DNA of 64,000 nt. It comes from Theocolax elegans. Lineage: Eukaryota > Arthropoda > Insecta > Hymenoptera > Cerocephalidae. The notes below the pieces were generated by a model. It was not told the DNA's origin, did no database searches, and saw only the letters and a list, made by a program, of their open reading frames with translations. The DNA is taken from contig CM047425.1 in the NCBI GenBank assembly GCA_026168455.1, forward strand, positions 9,460,001-9,524,000, written 5' to 3'. Below, one piece after another: positions 62,641-64,000 of the stretch. A program made the position numbers and the translations under genes. Positions within the stretch are counted from its first letter, which is position 1; each line of letters begins with the position of its first letter.

Positions 62641-62722
62641 CAAATTTTGCATACTACCAAAATTTTAATATAAACTGCTGTAACGATATACAGGCCTCAC
62701 AGTAATAACAGTAAAAGAAACA

Positions 62723-62845
62723 ATAATAGTATATTACACATTTAGGGAGGTAGATTATTGGTGACTCAATTGCACTCGCCTTCGGCTCGAGTGGCAAACG
62801 TGTGTTATTGTGTCGCCAATTTACTTCCCATGGTGTGTCTATTAT
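62723..62845. repeat. Imperfect palindrome with CACTCGCCTTCGGCTCGAGTG apex
   Basis: ATAATAGTATATTACACATT ... GATTATTGGTGAC pairs imperfectly with GTCGCCAATTTACTTC ... GTGTGTCTATTAT, closing on a GC-rich apex (GCACTCGCCTTCGGCTCGAG at 62771-62790). The apex style resembles that of the element at 57115-57287. Non-coding. Confidence 0.5.
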
Positions 62846-64000
62846 TTCGTTGAACAACTGAAATTTCAACTTCGCGATTTGGATGTAGAGAGCCAAAGTA
62901 GGAGTTTCGGCCCGTTGAAAAAAATTCATTTATATATCTTACGTATTACCTTCAAACATTAAAATATTTATAAGCTCTTGTGCAATTCGAATTATGACAC
63001 ATTATTCAAAAGTGGGAAAACAAACCAACGAGTGGTACAAGTATTATTTTATTTAAAAACAATAAAAGAGAGAAATATCTGCTTTATTAGATATGGAGAA
63101 ATTAATTTTGCACAAATAAATATTATGAATATTATAAATATTATTGTTAATTTATTGCTGTAAGACATGGCAGGACTAATAATTATAAAATAAATATTGT
63201 GTAGTATATTTTTCTGAAAAGAATGTGTTATTTTTCAATAGAAATATTTGTCGATTCCATTTTGATTAAAGTAAAACACTAATCTTATTTGCAGCAAATT
63301 TTTAGATTAATTTTAAAATAAATGTAACCTATAAATACTGCGCACTTTAAAAAGAATAAAAGAGTTTTGTAAAATATCAACTTTTAGGAAATAGCTATAA
63401 ATTTATTCAAAATATTCGAATAAAATTTATTTATTTAAATTCTTTACAAAATAGTGATAAGAGAAAGAAGAAGGAGGTAAAAACGAATTATTGATTATGT
63501 TTACCATATTAATTTGAGTAATGTCAATCAAATTAACAAGAATCGATATTGTTTAACCTAAAAAAATACTCATGGATTCTTCTAACACTTATATCAAAAC
63601 TATACTTTCATAATTTTTGCTAAAATTTAAGATATTATAATTCGAATACGATCAATTATACATATAAAACGGTTTCTTTCCAACTTGCAACTACTTCATA
63701 AATTCAAAAAATTTTATATATACTTCTGTAACGACTTTATAAAAAGAAATTTTTATAAATTAATTATCCTACAGTTACATCAATTTGGCAACGATTCGAC
63801 CTTTAATACACACAGTTAGGTGCAAGTTATTCGATCCCCCGCACTCTGCATTAGAACGCACAGGAATTCAAATATTCAAATATATATCTATATATGTGTC
63901 TACTGCAAAATCAATTGATATAAACCGAATGTAATTGAATGCAAATTTACATCACTATTCGCGATGTGAAAATTCAAATATGATTTAATACCCAGTGTGT
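62846..64000. other. A/T-rich intergenic DNA to window end
   Basis: No coding, RNA or structured repeat feature that I can support. Confidence 0.5.

Overview
The window is AT-rich arthropod nuclear DNA, almost certainly from an insect. Genes are split by GT-AG introns, exons are short, introns and intergenic DNA are long and A/T-dominated, and a eukaryotic tRNA and many small inverted-repeat elements are present. All the protein-coding content I can support belongs to one family: nose-resistant-to-fluoxetine (NRF-6)-like proteins, which are multi-pass membrane acyltransferases (Acyl_transf_3) with an N-terminal cysteine-containing NRF domain. Species and order cannot be fixed from the sequence alone.

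Layout. (1) 12-4053, + strand: the last seven exons of a first NRF-6-like gene that starts left of the window. (2) 6490-17923, + strand: a complete 15-exon NRF-6-like gene. The hand-spliced CDS is 5232 nt, or 1743 codons plus stop. It has two large additions: a roughly 270-residue Glu/Arg/Lys helix between the signal/anchor segment and the NRF domain, and a roughly 590-residue charged C-terminal tail. (3) 19469-29931, - strand: a complete 11-exon NRF-6-like gene of 715 codons, convergent with gene 2. The three genes share homologous exon sizes in the acyltransferase part (161, 166-169, 190 and 143 nt), so they are a local paralogue cluster. (4) 30-64 kb: a gene-poor tract with a tRNA-Asp(GTC) gene at 51594-51665 (- strand), one isolated exon-like ORF at 43419-43667, and many non-coding repeats.

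The repeat content is the least ordinary part. There is a 1.8-kb fold-back element with about 694-bp arms (44331-46140), and palindromic MITE-like elements at 18636-19004, 55294-55781, 57115-57287 and 62723-62845. A mini-element family has CCTAGTAGAAAT terminal inverted repeats. Three unrelated loci (about 755-959, 59261-59293, 61321-61546) each carry the core of a hammerhead ribozyme, CTGANGA / helix II / GAAAC. Hammerheads are known in Penelope-like retroelements and retrozymes, so these are the best candidates for an undescribed element family here.

Exon boundaries were set by hand from splice consensus, reading phase and family motifs. No database search or alignment was run.
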